Below are positions 5,955 through 14,495 of a stretch of DNA of 33,935 nt, in pieces (position 1 is the stretch's first letter; every line of letters starts with the position of its first letter). The DNA is taken from positions 1 to 33,935 of the forward strand of contig DLKL01000012.1 in NCBI GenBank assembly GCA_002476495.1, read 5' to 3'. Below the pieces are notes generated by a model. It was not told the DNA's origin and did not search any database. It saw only the letters and a program-made list of their open reading frames with translations. The position numbers and the translations under genes were made by a program. The DNA comes from Lachnospiraceae bacterium UBA7589. GTDB taxonomy: Bacteria; Bacillota; Clostridia; Lachnospirales; Lachnospiraceae.

Positions 5955-7352
5955 CTAAAAATAAAGCTTCTTCTCGAAGTATGACTTCAGATCCTCTATC
6001 TTGATTCTCTCCTGCTCCATTGTGTCACGGTCACGGACTGTAACAGCACCGTCAGTCTCAGAATCAAAATCATATGTTACACAGAACGGAGTTCCTATCT
6101 CGTCCTGTCTTCTGTATCTCTTACCTATATTTCCTCTGTCATCAAATTCACAATTCCAATATCCGGAAAGCTCTGTATATACCTTATTTGCACCCTCGTT
6201 GAGCTTCTTGGATAACGGAAGCACACCTATCTTAACCGGTGCAAGTGCAGGATGGAAATGAAGCACTGTACGCATATCAGGCTTCTCCTCTGTTCCTATA
6301 TTCTCCTCGTCATAAGCCGAGCAAAGGAATGCAAGAGTCACACGATCCGCACCGAGGGATGGTTCTATTACATATGGAACATACTTGATCTTCTTCTCAT
6401 CATCGAAATATTCCATTGGCTCTTTTGAAGTATTCTGGTGCTGTGTAAGATCGTAATCTGTTCTGTCAGCAATACCCCAGAGCTCTCCCCAGCCGAATGG
6501 GAATAAGAACTCTATATCTGTTGTAGCCTTACTGTAGAAAGCAAGCTCAGCAGGATCATGGTCACGATAACGCATCTCGTCTTCCTTGATTCCAAGCTCC
6601 TTCAGCCAGTTAATACAAAAATCCTTCCAGTACTTAAACCACTCAAGGTCTGTATCAGGCTCGCAGAAAAACTCTAATTCCATCTGCTCAAACTCCCTTG
6701 TACGGAAAGTGAAGTTGCCCGGTGTAATCTCATTTCTGAAGGACTTACCTATCTGACCGATGCCAAACGGAATCTTCTTTCTTGAAGTTCTCTGTACATT
6801 CTTGAAGTTTACGAAGATACCCTGTGCTGTCTCCGGTCTTAGGTAAAGAGTTGCGGCAGAATCCTCAGTAACACCCTGGAAGGTCTTGAACATCAGATTA
6901 AATTCCCTGATATCTGTAAAATTATGTTTTCCGCAGCTTGGACAACAAATATGCTTTTCCTCAATATAATCTGCCATCTGGTTCTTAGACCAGCCATCAA
7001 CACTACCCTCTATCTCAATGCCGTTTTCCTGCATATAATCTTCTATTACCTTATCTGCCCTGAATCTCTCATGGCACTCCTTACAGTCCATAAGAGGGTC
7101 AGAAAAGCCACCTACATGTCCGGATGCCACCCAGGTCTGCGGATTCATAAGAATTGCACAGTCAACGCCAACATTATAAGGATTTTCCTGAATGAATTTT
7201 TTCCACCATGCCTTTTTTACATTATTCTTAAATTCAACTCCAAGGTTACCATAGTCCCATGTATTGGCAAGGCCACCATATATCTCTGAACCGGGATATA
7301 TGAATCCTCTTGATTTTGCAAGGGCAACTACTTTTTCCATTGTTTTTTCCAT
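5955..7352 (-). CDS. glyS: Glycyl-tRNA synthetase, single-chain class II type
   Basis: The 465-residue enzyme charges tRNA-Gly. It is the single-polypeptide dimeric type, not the two-subunit GlyQ/GlyS type. The N-terminal SRGFIYPGSEIYGG is typical. A Cys-rich insertion (C90-x2-C93 and CCPSC at 136-140) probably binds zinc. Class II motif 2 is FRNE (205-208) followed by FRTREFEQMELE. Motif 3 lies near the end (GADRVTLAFL). The start at 7352 is preceded by AAGGAAGG; an in-frame ATG four codons on is also possible. Only 76 nt separate it from recO and I found no T-box leader, so it is probably co-transcribed with era-recO. The gene symbol glyQS is also used for such enzymes. Confidence 0.97.
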   Translation of the reverse strand: MEKTMEKVVALAKSRGFIYPGSEIYGGLANTWDYGNLGVEFKNNVKKAWWKKFIQENPYNVGVDCAILMNPQTWVASGHVGGFSDPLMDCKECHERFRADKVIEDYMQENGIEIEGSVDGWSKNQMADYIEEKHICCPSCGKHNFTDIREFNLMFKTFQGVTEDSAATLYLRPETAQGIFVNFKNVQRTSRKKIPFGIGQIGKSFRNEITPGNFTFRTREFEQMELEFFCEPDTDLEWFKYWKDFCINWLKELGIKEDEMRYRDHDPAELAFYSKATTDIEFLFPFGWGELWGIADRTDYDLTQHQNTSKEPMEYFDDEKKIKYVPYVIEPSLGADRVTLAFLCSAYDEENIGTEEKPDMRTVLHFHPALAPVKIGVLPLSKKLNEGANKVYTELSGYWNCEFDDRGNIGKRYRRQDEIGTPFCVTYDFDSETDGAVTVRDRDTMEQERIKIEDLKSYFEKKLYF

Positions 7353-7428
7353 TATGTTTCTACCTTCCTTTCATCCCTCACCGGTGTGTGGGGATTTTGA
7401 TACATTGTAACCAGTATTTATAATTTTT

Positions 7429-8172
7429 TCAAGACAAAGTATTAAGAATTTCCAGAGATTTGAAATTTTTATCAATATATTCGCATCTGAATCTGTCTGA
7501 AATTCTGAAAAGCTCCTCCTCGGTTTCCGGTTCAAGCCGGAATGAAAAAAGCCTGTTTACGGGAGTTGATTCAATAAATTGCAATGCATAAACCAGGGTA
7601 TTGCCCACCTTTTTGGTAATCCTGTATCTTTTGCCGCATTCCCCACACAGCAGTCCCCCGGAAAATGCATCAAAATAAACCAGTTCATGATTTTTTCGGC
7701 ATTTCACACAGGAAAAGCAATGTATGCCCTGCCCCTCAATATTCATAAGCCGTATTTCATATATACTTTTTATAAGTCTGTCCGGCATATCTCCTTTAAT
7801 AAGTGCCTTCAGTGTAAAATACAGAAGATTTAAATTATCCGTACAGAACTCCCCTTCCCTCGTATAATATGACATAAGCTCACTGAAATAGGAGGCATAG
7901 CACATTTTTTCCATATCCATGGCAATATCGGAAAAATAATCCGTCACCTCAACCCTGATAAGATTATATGCCTCTCTCCCTGCCATAACAGTAAATTTTC
8001 CCATTACGAAGCTTTGGCTGGCTGCCCTCAGTATACTCTTTGGCCTTCTGGCATTATTGGCAAATGCAGTTATCTTTCCTCTCTCCTTTGTAAGAATTAC
8101 AAGGCGCTTATCGTAATCGCCAACCAGAGTGGTATATAGTACTATTCCATTTAAAACTATCTCATCGTTCAT
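7429..8172 (-). CDS. recO: DNA repair protein RecO
   Basis: The 247-residue protein is of family length. RecO binds single-stranded DNA, anneals strands and, with RecR, loads RecA onto SSB-coated DNA in gap repair. Residues 1-80 form the OB fold (start MNDEIVLNGIVLYTTLVGDY, then KERGKITAFANNARR). A helical middle is followed by a zinc ribbon with C155-x2-C158 and C176-x2-C179. It starts 10 nt after the era stop, the usual era-recO pairing, so the two are surely co-transcribed. Confidence 0.95.
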   Translation of the reverse strand: MNDEIVLNGIVLYTTLVGDYDKRLVILTKERGKITAFANNARRPKSILRAASQSFVMGKFTVMAGREAYNLIRVEVTDYFSDIAMDMEKMCYASYFSELMSYYTREGEFCTDNLNLLYFTLKALIKGDMPDRLIKSIYEIRLMNIEGQGIHCFSCVKCRKNHELVYFDAFSGGLLCGECGKRYRITKKVGNTLVYALQFIESTPVNRLFSFRLEPETEEELFRISDRFRCEYIDKNFKSLEILNTLS

Positions 8173-8182
8173 GCTCTATATC

Positions 8183-9085
8183 CTACATATCATCCGAAAA
8201 ACCATAATTTTTAAGAAGGGTATCACTGTCACGCCAGTCCTTTTTTACCTTAACCCAAAGCTTAAGATTAACCTTGCAATCCAGCAGATTTTCCATTCCA
8301 ATGCGGGCGCCTGTGCCGATTTTTTTCAGCATTGCTCCCTGCTTGCCAATAATAATTCCCTTGTGGGAATCCCTTTCGCATATTATTGTGGCATCAATAT
8401 CAATAAGGCCTCCTCCATTTCTCTCCTTCATACGGTCTATAACCACAGCGATTCCATGAGGTATCTCCTTATCCAGCTGTCTTAATGCCTGTTCTCTTAT
8501 AAGCTCAGCCACTATCTGACGCTCGGGCTGGTCTGTAACAGTATCCTCATCATAATATCTTGGTCCGAAGGGCAGACGGCATTTCAGTGTTTTTACAAGC
8601 TCCCGGCTGTTTTTCCCTTTCAGGGCAGAAACCGGAACAATATCTGCAAAATCATATACCTCTTTGTATGTGTTTATGGCATCAAAAACCTCCTGCTCAG
8701 AAACTGCATCCGTCTTATTAATCACCAGCACTACAGGAGTTTTGACCTTATCCAGAAGATCCGCAATATGCCTTTCACCTGCTCCTACAAAGGTGGTAGG
8801 CTCCACAACCCACATAATAACATCCACCTCATCAAGGGTGTTATATGCAACATTCATCATATATTCCCCCAGCTTGTTCTTAGCCCTGTTAATACCCGGG
8901 GTATCAAGAAAAACGATCTGGGCATCCTCATCTGTATAAACCGTCTGGATTCTGTTTCTGGTTGTCTGGGCTTTATTGCTGGTTATGGCTATTTTTTGTC
9001 CTATAAGCCTGTTCATAAGCGTGGATTTACCCACATTAGGTCTTCCTACAATAGCAACAAATCCTGATTTAAATGTATTCTCCAT
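8183..9085 (-). CDS. era: GTPase Era
   Basis: Era is a membrane-associated GTPase that binds the 3' end of 16S rRNA during 30S subunit maturation. With the ATG at 9085 it has 300 residues, the family norm. P-loop GRPNVGKS (14-21), switch II DTPG, NKTD specificity motif, and a C-terminal KH RNA-binding domain (HKGIIIGKQGAMLKKIG). A GTG five codons earlier (9100) is in frame, but GTGGAG there is better read as the ribosome site for the ATG, 9 nt away. It follows the M16C peptidase by 22 nt and precedes recO by 10 nt. Confidence 0.97.
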   Translation of the reverse strand: MENTFKSGFVAIVGRPNVGKSTLMNRLIGQKIAITSNKAQTTRNRIQTVYTDEDAQIVFLDTPGINRAKNKLGEYMMNVAYNTLDEVDVIMWVVEPTTFVGAGERHIADLLDKVKTPVVLVINKTDAVSEQEVFDAINTYKEVYDFADIVPVSALKGKNSRELVKTLKCRLPFGPRYYDEDTVTDQPERQIVAELIREQALRQLDKEIPHGIAVVIDRMKERNGGGLIDIDATIICERDSHKGIIIGKQGAMLKKIGTGARIGMENLLDCKVNLKLWVKVKKDWRDSDTLLKNYGFSDDM

Positions 9086-9107
9086 ATATTTTATCTCCAC
9101 GTTATTT

Positions 9108-12026
9108 TCAGAACACGCTCAATACTTCATTAAAGCTTGCCTTTGCCTCTTCAATTTTGGTCTCATCACCTATGGCACATATAGTTTTACTGTCAATTAC
9201 AGCCTGAATATAAGGTGCAAGACATCTTATCTTTTCCACATCTGCACCGAGAATTTCATCTCTTTCCCTTTGAAGGTCATCATCAGTAAGCCCCATAAGG
9301 TACGAGAGGAAGCTGAAATTACCCTCTGCAGACGGTGTCAGTGGTGCATCCTGTCTGCTTATGGCTCCGATAATATACTTAGTCATATCTCTGTTATCGG
9401 CATTAAAATTTCTTACATAATCTGCTGCTCTCTTATAAACCTCGTAGGTTTCCATCAGATTCGGATCCCTGTAAGAAGTAAAATATCCGTTTCCGCTTCT
9501 TGTAAAGGCACACATACATCCGTATGCTCCTCCCTTTACCCTCACATTAAGCCACAGATAATCATAAGAAAATATTGTCTGCAAAACTGATAATGCACCT
9601 GTAAATTCCAGACCCTTCTTGCGGAAATTACCTGCTGTTGCCACATACTGAACCTGGCTTGAGGTCTTAAAGCCTTCATTCAATATTACCGGCTTATTCT
9701 TCTTTTCATCATCAAATTCAGGTCTGGTAGAAAGCCTTTCTGACAAATGGGTAACAGCTCCGGTTAAAATCTCCTCCGGCTCCTTGTTTCCTGTATAATT
9801 GACTGTAAGTCCCCCTCTTCTCAATATTTCACCGAGAACCGTCTTAAGTGATGTTACCAGCTCAGGATACATATCATCAAAATTATCATCCACCTTTTCA
9901 AGATACCTGTAATATTCGATTCCCTCTGTAAGCTCCTTAACCACACCTATTGGAGAAACATATGATATTGCCCTGTCGGCTGCAGTAAGATGTCCTGATG
10001 CCACCAGATCCATCTTAAGCCCCGACCTTGTCTCTCCTATTATTTCCTTAAGTCTCTTCTTATCATCAAGCTTTGACGTAAACAATATCTCCTCAATAAG
10101 ATCCATAGCCTTAAATACCTGGTCGTGGAAAAATTTTGCATTGACAAGAAAATGCACATAATACTCATCCACGTTTTTTCCGTTTACTACAGATGTGGCA
10201 AAACCAATCCCTCCTGTATTAATATTAATCTCATTAGCCAGCTCATTATAGGTATACTTCTCTGTATCTACATACTTGAATATTTCTGTGAGAAGAGCTG
10301 CAACAGGATATTTGTCCGATGCAAGATCCGATATATCAAAGTTAAGATTAACATAGCTTATGCCGTTGGTAAAAATGTTATGGCTCACAACCTTAACCAT
10401 CTCTATTTCAGATATCTTATTCTTAAGCTTTCTTGCATTTTTTTCTATATCACCGATTGTAAGCAGCGGTATGGTCTTAAGCTCCTCCGGAGTGCTTGGC
10501 TCATCCTGGTATTCAAGTAAATGCTTTGCATCGGCACATATTTTATCAAGCTCCTCCCTGCTTAAAGCAGCCTTATATGCACAAAGCTTTTCCTTCTCCT
10601 TTTCCTCCCGGCTGACATTAAGACCCTTTTTTGGTGCGAGAGTAATAATACTTTTGTGATTGTTGTCCAATATATATGTCTTAATCAGGCCTTCAAAAAA
10701 ATCTGTGTTAATCAGGGTTTTCAGCTCTTCGTACACCTCATTCATGGAAAAAAGCTCCAATGCCCTGTCGTCATCATAAAGCCATGTTGAAAAGGCATTC
10801 AGTCCAAGCATAAGCCCCTTTGGATATCTTCCGAAGTTTGCCTCCATATGCTTAAACTCAAAGTAGTTAATTGAAGCCTGCAATGCCTTTTTATTAATTT
10901 TATCTTCAACAAGCTTTGTCAGTGTGTCCTCAATTACCTGTACAAATCTGTCCCTGTCTGCTTCATTGGCATTTTTTGCAATCACTGAAAAGGTTGGCTG
11001 TAATATTCCGTCATCATAAGACGAAAAAACATCCTTTCCTATTCCGGCATCAATTATTGCCTTCTTCAATGGTGCACCGGGAGCTGTCAGCAGAGCATGC
11101 TCCAAAACGGAAAATGCCACGCTTATTTTTTTGCTTATTCTGCTGCCGATTACAAAATTGTATGCAAGATAGGTATTGTCCTTTTCCTCATCCGCATCAG
11201 ACAAAGAATAATGCTCCCTGACATATACCGGCTTTTCAAAGGGCTTTTGCTCTGTTATCTCAGAGTTAATTTCCTTATAGTCAAAATGTGAAAGGTACTC
11301 CCTGTCAATAAAATCCAGCTCTGCTACAGCATCCATATCACCATACAGGTAAATATAGCTGTTGCTTGGGTGATAATAGCTCCTGTGGAAATCAAGAAAA
11401 GCCTCCCTTGTAAGCTCAGGGATATGCACAGGGTCTCCTCCTGATTCAAATCCATATGGTGTATCAGGAAGCAGCGAAGACTCAATAATACGATAAAGCT
11501 GCTGCTCCGGATTGGAATAAACCCCCTTCATCTCATTGTATACCACTCCGTTTATCTTTAATTCCTCTGTCTCCCCGTCAACCTCATAATGCCATCCCTC
11601 CTGCATCATGATTTCGCTTCTGTCATATATATTGGGATAAAATACCCCATCCAGATAAACATGCATCAGATTATGGAAATCCTTCCTGTTGAGACTTGCT
11701 ACAGGATAAACGGTTTTATCTGAATATGTCATTGCATTAAGAAAAGTATTAAGTGAACCCTTACATAGTTCAACAAAGGGATCCTTTACGGGGAATCTTC
11801 TTGAACCACAGAGAACAGAATGCTCCATAATATGGGGAACACCTGTATCATCCCTTGGAGGTGTCCTGAAGCCTATGTTAAACACCTTATTATTGTCATC
11901 ATTTACAATTACCATAACTCTTGCCCTTGTTTTGTTATGGCTAAGCATATATCCTGTCCCATTAACCTCCGGTAAATCCTTTTTCTTAAGAATTCTGTAC
12001 GCTTTCATCGATTCTATACTGCTCAA
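9108..12026 (-). CDS. M16C-type insulinase family zinc metallopeptidase
   Basis: The 972-residue protein is a full-length, single-chain M16C clan ME peptidase, related to mitochondrial presequence protease PreP/Cym1 and bacterial homologues. The inverted zinc motif HIMEH is at 65-69, with the distal ligand Glu165 in YNEMKGVY. The second half holds the inactive homologous pair with an RxxxY-type region (VKGGAYGCMCAF). No signal peptide is seen, so it is probably a cytoplasmic oligopeptide-degrading enzyme. The start is a TTG at 12026, chosen because AGGAGG lies 8 nt before it; the next in-frame ATG (12008) is too far from that site. It sits in the thioesterase-cdd-M16C-era-recO-glyS run, 20 nt after cdd. 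Confidence 0.92.
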   Translation of the reverse strand: MSSIESMKAYRILKKKDLPEVNGTGYMLSHNKTRARVMVIVNDDNNKVFNIGFRTPPRDDTGVPHIMEHSVLCGSRRFPVKDPFVELCKGSLNTFLNAMTYSDKTVYPVASLNRKDFHNLMHVYLDGVFYPNIYDRSEIMMQEGWHYEVDGETEELKINGVVYNEMKGVYSNPEQQLYRIIESSLLPDTPYGFESGGDPVHIPELTREAFLDFHRSYYHPSNSYIYLYGDMDAVAELDFIDREYLSHFDYKEINSEITEQKPFEKPVYVREHYSLSDADEEKDNTYLAYNFVIGSRISKKISVAFSVLEHALLTAPGAPLKKAIIDAGIGKDVFSSYDDGILQPTFSVIAKNANEADRDRFVQVIEDTLTKLVEDKINKKALQASINYFEFKHMEANFGRYPKGLMLGLNAFSTWLYDDDRALELFSMNEVYEELKTLINTDFFEGLIKTYILDNNHKSIITLAPKKGLNVSREEKEKEKLCAYKAALSREELDKICADAKHLLEYQDEPSTPEELKTIPLLTIGDIEKNARKLKNKISEIEMVKVVSHNIFTNGISYVNLNFDISDLASDKYPVAALLTEIFKYVDTEKYTYNELANEININTGGIGFATSVVNGKNVDEYYVHFLVNAKFFHDQVFKAMDLIEEILFTSKLDDKKRLKEIIGETRSGLKMDLVASGHLTAADRAISYVSPIGVVKELTEGIEYYRYLEKVDDNFDDMYPELVTSLKTVLGEILRRGGLTVNYTGNKEPEEILTGAVTHLSERLSTRPEFDDEKKNKPVILNEGFKTSSQVQYVATAGNFRKKGLEFTGALSVLQTIFSYDYLWLNVRVKGGAYGCMCAFTRSGNGYFTSYRDPNLMETYEVYKRAADYVRNFNADNRDMTKYIIGAISRQDAPLTPSAEGNFSFLSYLMGLTDDDLQRERDEILGADVEKIRCLAPYIQAVIDSKTICAIGDETKIEEAKASFNEVLSVF

Positions 12027-12046
12027 TTTTATATCCTCCTGCTATA

Positions 12047-12487
12047 CTATTTAAGATTTTGCGGTCCAAAGCTTTCCGGCAATAATTCTTCAAGGGTATT
12101 AACCTTATAATCCACTTCACTCCTTGCCATAATCACAAGGAATCCGTCAGGTCTTACAAACTCCCTTAATACCTGTCTGCACATACCGCAGGGAGGCGTA
12201 TAGGAGAGTCCTTCCCCCTTATTCCTGCCTGTAATGGCAATTGCCTTAAAGTCTTTTTTCCCTTCGCTGACTGCTTTAAACACAGCTGTTCTCTCGCCAC
12301 AGTTTCCCGGCGAATATGCCGCATTTTCAATGTTACAGCCGGTAATGATCTCACCACCGTCTGTAAGCAGCGCCGCACCTACACAAAAACCGGAATACGG
12401 TGCATAAGCATATTCTCCGGCAGCTATTGCTCTTTTAATCATCTCCCGGATTAATTCATCCGGAATATGTATATTTCTATAATCCAT
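12047..12487 (-). CDS. cdd: Cytidine deaminase
   Basis: The 146-residue enzyme deaminates cytidine and deoxycytidine to uridine forms in pyrimidine salvage. The zinc and catalytic residues are all present: Cys63 and Glu65 in NCGERTAV, Cys100 and Cys103 in PCGMCRQ. Length fits the small tetrameric type with a Cys in place of His as first ligand. In many Firmicutes cdd lies next to era; here the M16C peptidase stands between them. Confidence 0.95.
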   Translation of the reverse strand: MDYRNIHIPDELIREMIKRAIAAGEYAYAPYSGFCVGAALLTDGGEIITGCNIENAAYSPGNCGERTAVFKAVSEGKKDFKAIAITGRNKGEGLSYTPPCGMCRQVLREFVRPDGFLVIMARSEVDYKVNTLEELLPESFGPQNLK

Positions 12488-12534
12488 ATTATACTTCTCC
12501 CATTATAAACCCCATTACGGTAATCCCATATTAA

Positions 12535-13248
12535 TTATTCCCCAAGAGTAAATTCTACAACAGCCCTGATATCACCGGCATCCCGGCCTGACAGGGAAAT
12601 AATATGTCTGTTGTCCCAAGATGCCCTCCTTACAATAAGCTTTTCACCATACCTGGACTGACCTTTGTATTCCACTCTTATCCTTTTAATATCAGCACCG
12701 GTTTCCATATACTCATCTGCCACCTGGATATATTTACCGTTACTCATGTGTCCGTTGTAGTCAATATCAGACTTTCTTACTGTCACCATGTCAATTTCCT
12801 TCATTTTCTCCGGAAGCTTTATCTTTCTTCCCAGCTTTTCCATGGGATATCTGTCTTCAATTTCATATCCTCTTTTGTCCTCTTCTTCGATTCTGGTTGG
12901 ATGGCCTGTATTCATGTCCATAAGAGTCCACATAGAATCTGCCACAACAATATCATTGCCACTTTCATCGGTCATAATAACATTTCTCATGCCTATGGAA
13001 GCCGAAAAATCATAGGGCCAGGTCTTAACATCCACATTTTCAAGCATACCGGGAAATCTCCTGATTTCAATATTCCAGCTGATGGCAAACCAGGTTCTCC
13101 TTTTCTCCAGCATATAATCAATCCCTCTTCCTATGGACTCGGAATTAATATTAACGCAATCCTGCATAGCATTCATTATGCCATCCACTGTCATCCTTTT
13201 GTTACAGTCAATATCTGAAAATAAAATTCTTTTGGTATATGTATTCAT
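12535..13248 (-). CDS. Acyl-ACP thioesterase, FatA/FatB-like
   Basis: The 237-residue protein has the tandem hot-dog architecture of bacterial acyl-ACP thioesterases, which release free fatty acids from acyl carrier protein. The first hot dog is about residues 1-130 (RRTWFAISWNIEI). The second has the active-site signature DIDYNGHMSNGKYI with Asp163, Asn165, His167 and Asn170, matching the plant FatA pattern D-x-N-x-H-x2-N. ATG 13248 follows GGAGAGG. It is the first gene after a strong promoter and probably leads the six-gene run to glyS; the link to its housekeeping neighbours is not obvious. Confidence 0.88.
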   Translation of the reverse strand: MNTYTKRILFSDIDCNKRMTVDGIMNAMQDCVNINSESIGRGIDYMLEKRRTWFAISWNIEIRRFPGMLENVDVKTWPYDFSASIGMRNVIMTDESGNDIVVADSMWTLMDMNTGHPTRIEEEDKRGYEIEDRYPMEKLGRKIKLPEKMKEIDMVTVRKSDIDYNGHMSNGKYIQVADEYMETGADIKRIRVEYKGQSRYGEKLIVRRASWDNRHIISLSGRDAGDIRAVVEFTLGE

Positions 13249-13282
13249 TATGCCTCTCCAAATATATTTCTTCTAATATTGG

Positions 13283-13311
13283 ATTATATTACAAAATCCA
13301 CTTACACACAA
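13283..13311 (-). promoter_or_regulatory. Promoter of the thioesterase-cdd-M16C-era-recO-glyS run
   Basis: A perfect TATAAT (13288-13283) lies 17 nt after TTGTGT (13311-13306). It stands just downstream of the acetyltransferase terminator and about 35 nt before the thioesterase start, so it marks the start of a new transcription unit. Confidence 0.7.
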
Positions 13312-13324
13312 TATTTTAAGAAAT

Positions 13325-13367
13325 AAAAAAAGTCCCGTAAACTCTGTACTCATGAGTCTAAGGACTT
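13325..13367 (-). terminator. Terminator after the O-acetyltransferase gene
   Basis: AAGTCC and GGGACTT form the outer stem and GACTC/GAGTT an inner one. On the minus strand seven T residues follow (13331-13325). A T-rich run is also present on the other side. Confidence 0.78.
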
Positions 13368-13382
13368 ATTTTTATTATATTG

Positions 13383-14000
13383 TCAGAACAGTTCCTTTTT
13401 CAGATAAATTGAATCCTGTGGGGTAATCCTTCTGATTACACGGCATGGATTTCCTGCGGCAAGAACACCTTCAGGTATATCTCTCGTAACTACGCTTCCT
13501 GCACCTATTACACAACCATCACCTATAGTTACTCCTCCGCATACAGTAACATTTCCACCCAGCCAGCAATCATTTCCTATAAAGATAGGCTTTGAATATT
13601 CTATATCGTAAGCCTTGCCATCCTCCTTATATCTTATCCTTCTTTCATCGGGTAAAAATGGATGCATGGGCGTCAGCAGGCTGCAATTAGGACCGAAAAA
13701 AACATCTCTTCCTATTGTCACCGTGCTTATATCCAGCACTGTAAAATTAAAATTTGCATAGGTATTTTTTCCAATCCTTGTATTATATCCGTAATCAAAC
13801 TGAATAGGACCCTGGAGATATACACCCTCACCACGGTCAGGTATGAGCCTTTCTAATATATCCTCCCTCTTTTGCTCCTGCTCCTCATAGGTATTATTAT
13901 AATCCATACACAGTCTATGAGCCACAGCTCTGTCTTTTTCCAATGTCATATCAGTGGGATCATATATTTTCCCCATAACCATCTTTTCTTTTTCAGTCAT
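13383..14000 (-). CDS. Maltose/galactoside O-acetyltransferase-like protein (left-handed beta-helix)
   Basis: The 205-residue protein transfers acetyl from acetyl-CoA to a sugar or related hydroxyl. It has the Maa/LacA/NodL layout: an N-terminal cap (GKIYDP, then RLCMDYN), then hexapeptide repeats forming a left-handed helix (TVTIGRDVFFGP, IFIGNDCWLGGNVTVCGG, VTIGDGCVIGAGSVVTRDIP). The likely catalytic His is His113 in LTPMHPF, and the C-terminal GNPCRVIR is typical. ATG 14000 has GGAG 8 nt upstream. It lies 80 nt after rrf2 and before a strong terminator. Homologous serine acetyltransferase (CysE) would supply the cysK substrate, but this sequence is of the sugar-acetylating branch; true substrate unknown. 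Confidence 0.88.
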   Translation of the reverse strand: MTEKEKMVMGKIYDPTDMTLEKDRAVAHRLCMDYNNTYEEQEQKREDILERLIPDRGEGVYLQGPIQFDYGYNTRIGKNTYANFNFTVLDISTVTIGRDVFFGPNCSLLTPMHPFLPDERRIRYKEDGKAYDIEYSKPIFIGNDCWLGGNVTVCGGVTIGDGCVIGAGSVVTRDIPEGVLAAGNPCRVIRRITPQDSIYLKKELF

Positions 14001-14080
14001 ATATCAATCTCCATGCATATATCAGCCGGACATTCCGGTCACAGGCTGCAAACAAATGTATAAGCTGCAATTTGAACAGA

Positions 14081-14476
14081 TTATAAATCTGCAATGGAAA
14101 TATTGTCAAGATAATCCGAAATAAGATTATTCAATTTTGTCCACATGCCGAGAGTCGTACAGCTATCCTTTCTCTCACAGGGGGGTGCCCCCTCCTCCAG
14201 ACAGCTTACCGGAGCAAGAGTTCCCTCCGTAAGACGAAGTATATCACCTATTTTATACTCTGATGCGGGTCTGTTAAGGCGATATCCTCCGCCCTTCCCA
14301 TGAACAGCTTCAACAAAATTGTTCTTTGACAAGAGAGTCATAATGCTCTCCATATACTTTTGTGAAATTCCCTGTCTCTTAGCAATATCCTTAAGAGGAA
14401 TGAATTCTCCCTTTGAATTATTGGCAATATCAACAATCACTCTTATGGCATATCGTCCTTTGGTTGAAATCAGCAT
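14081..14476 (-). CDS. Rrf2 family regulator, probable controller of the metY-cysK operon
   Basis: The 131-residue protein begins MLISTKGRYAIRV, the classic Rrf2 start; a longer frame to 14572 overlaps cysK and lacks Rrf2 similarity. The winged helix covers about 1-85 (RQGISQKYMESIM, then VHGKGGGYRLNRP). Three Cys, C92, C100 and C106, occur where IscR-type members bind a [2Fe-2S] cluster, though the first gap is 7 rather than 5 residues. Rrf2 proteins such as CymR control cysteine genes in Firmicutes, CymR without a cluster and through a CysK complex. Being last in a metY-cysK-rrf2 operon points to feedback control by sulfur or cysteine status. Two inverted repeats in the operon promoter are likely targets. 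Confidence 0.9.
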   Translation of the reverse strand: MLISTKGRYAIRVIVDIANNSKGEFIPLKDIAKRQGISQKYMESIMTLLSKNNFVEAVHGKGGGYRLNRPASEYKIGDILRLTEGTLAPVSCLEEGAPPCERKDSCTTLGMWTKLNNLISDYLDNISIADL

Positions 14477-14495
14477 ATTCCACCACCTGCTCTTC

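Noticed and set aside
14026..14038. CCGGA-CAT-TCCGG inverted repeat before the acetyltransferase gene
   Set aside because: Only five pairs, no T run, and no second copy near related promoters; likely chance.
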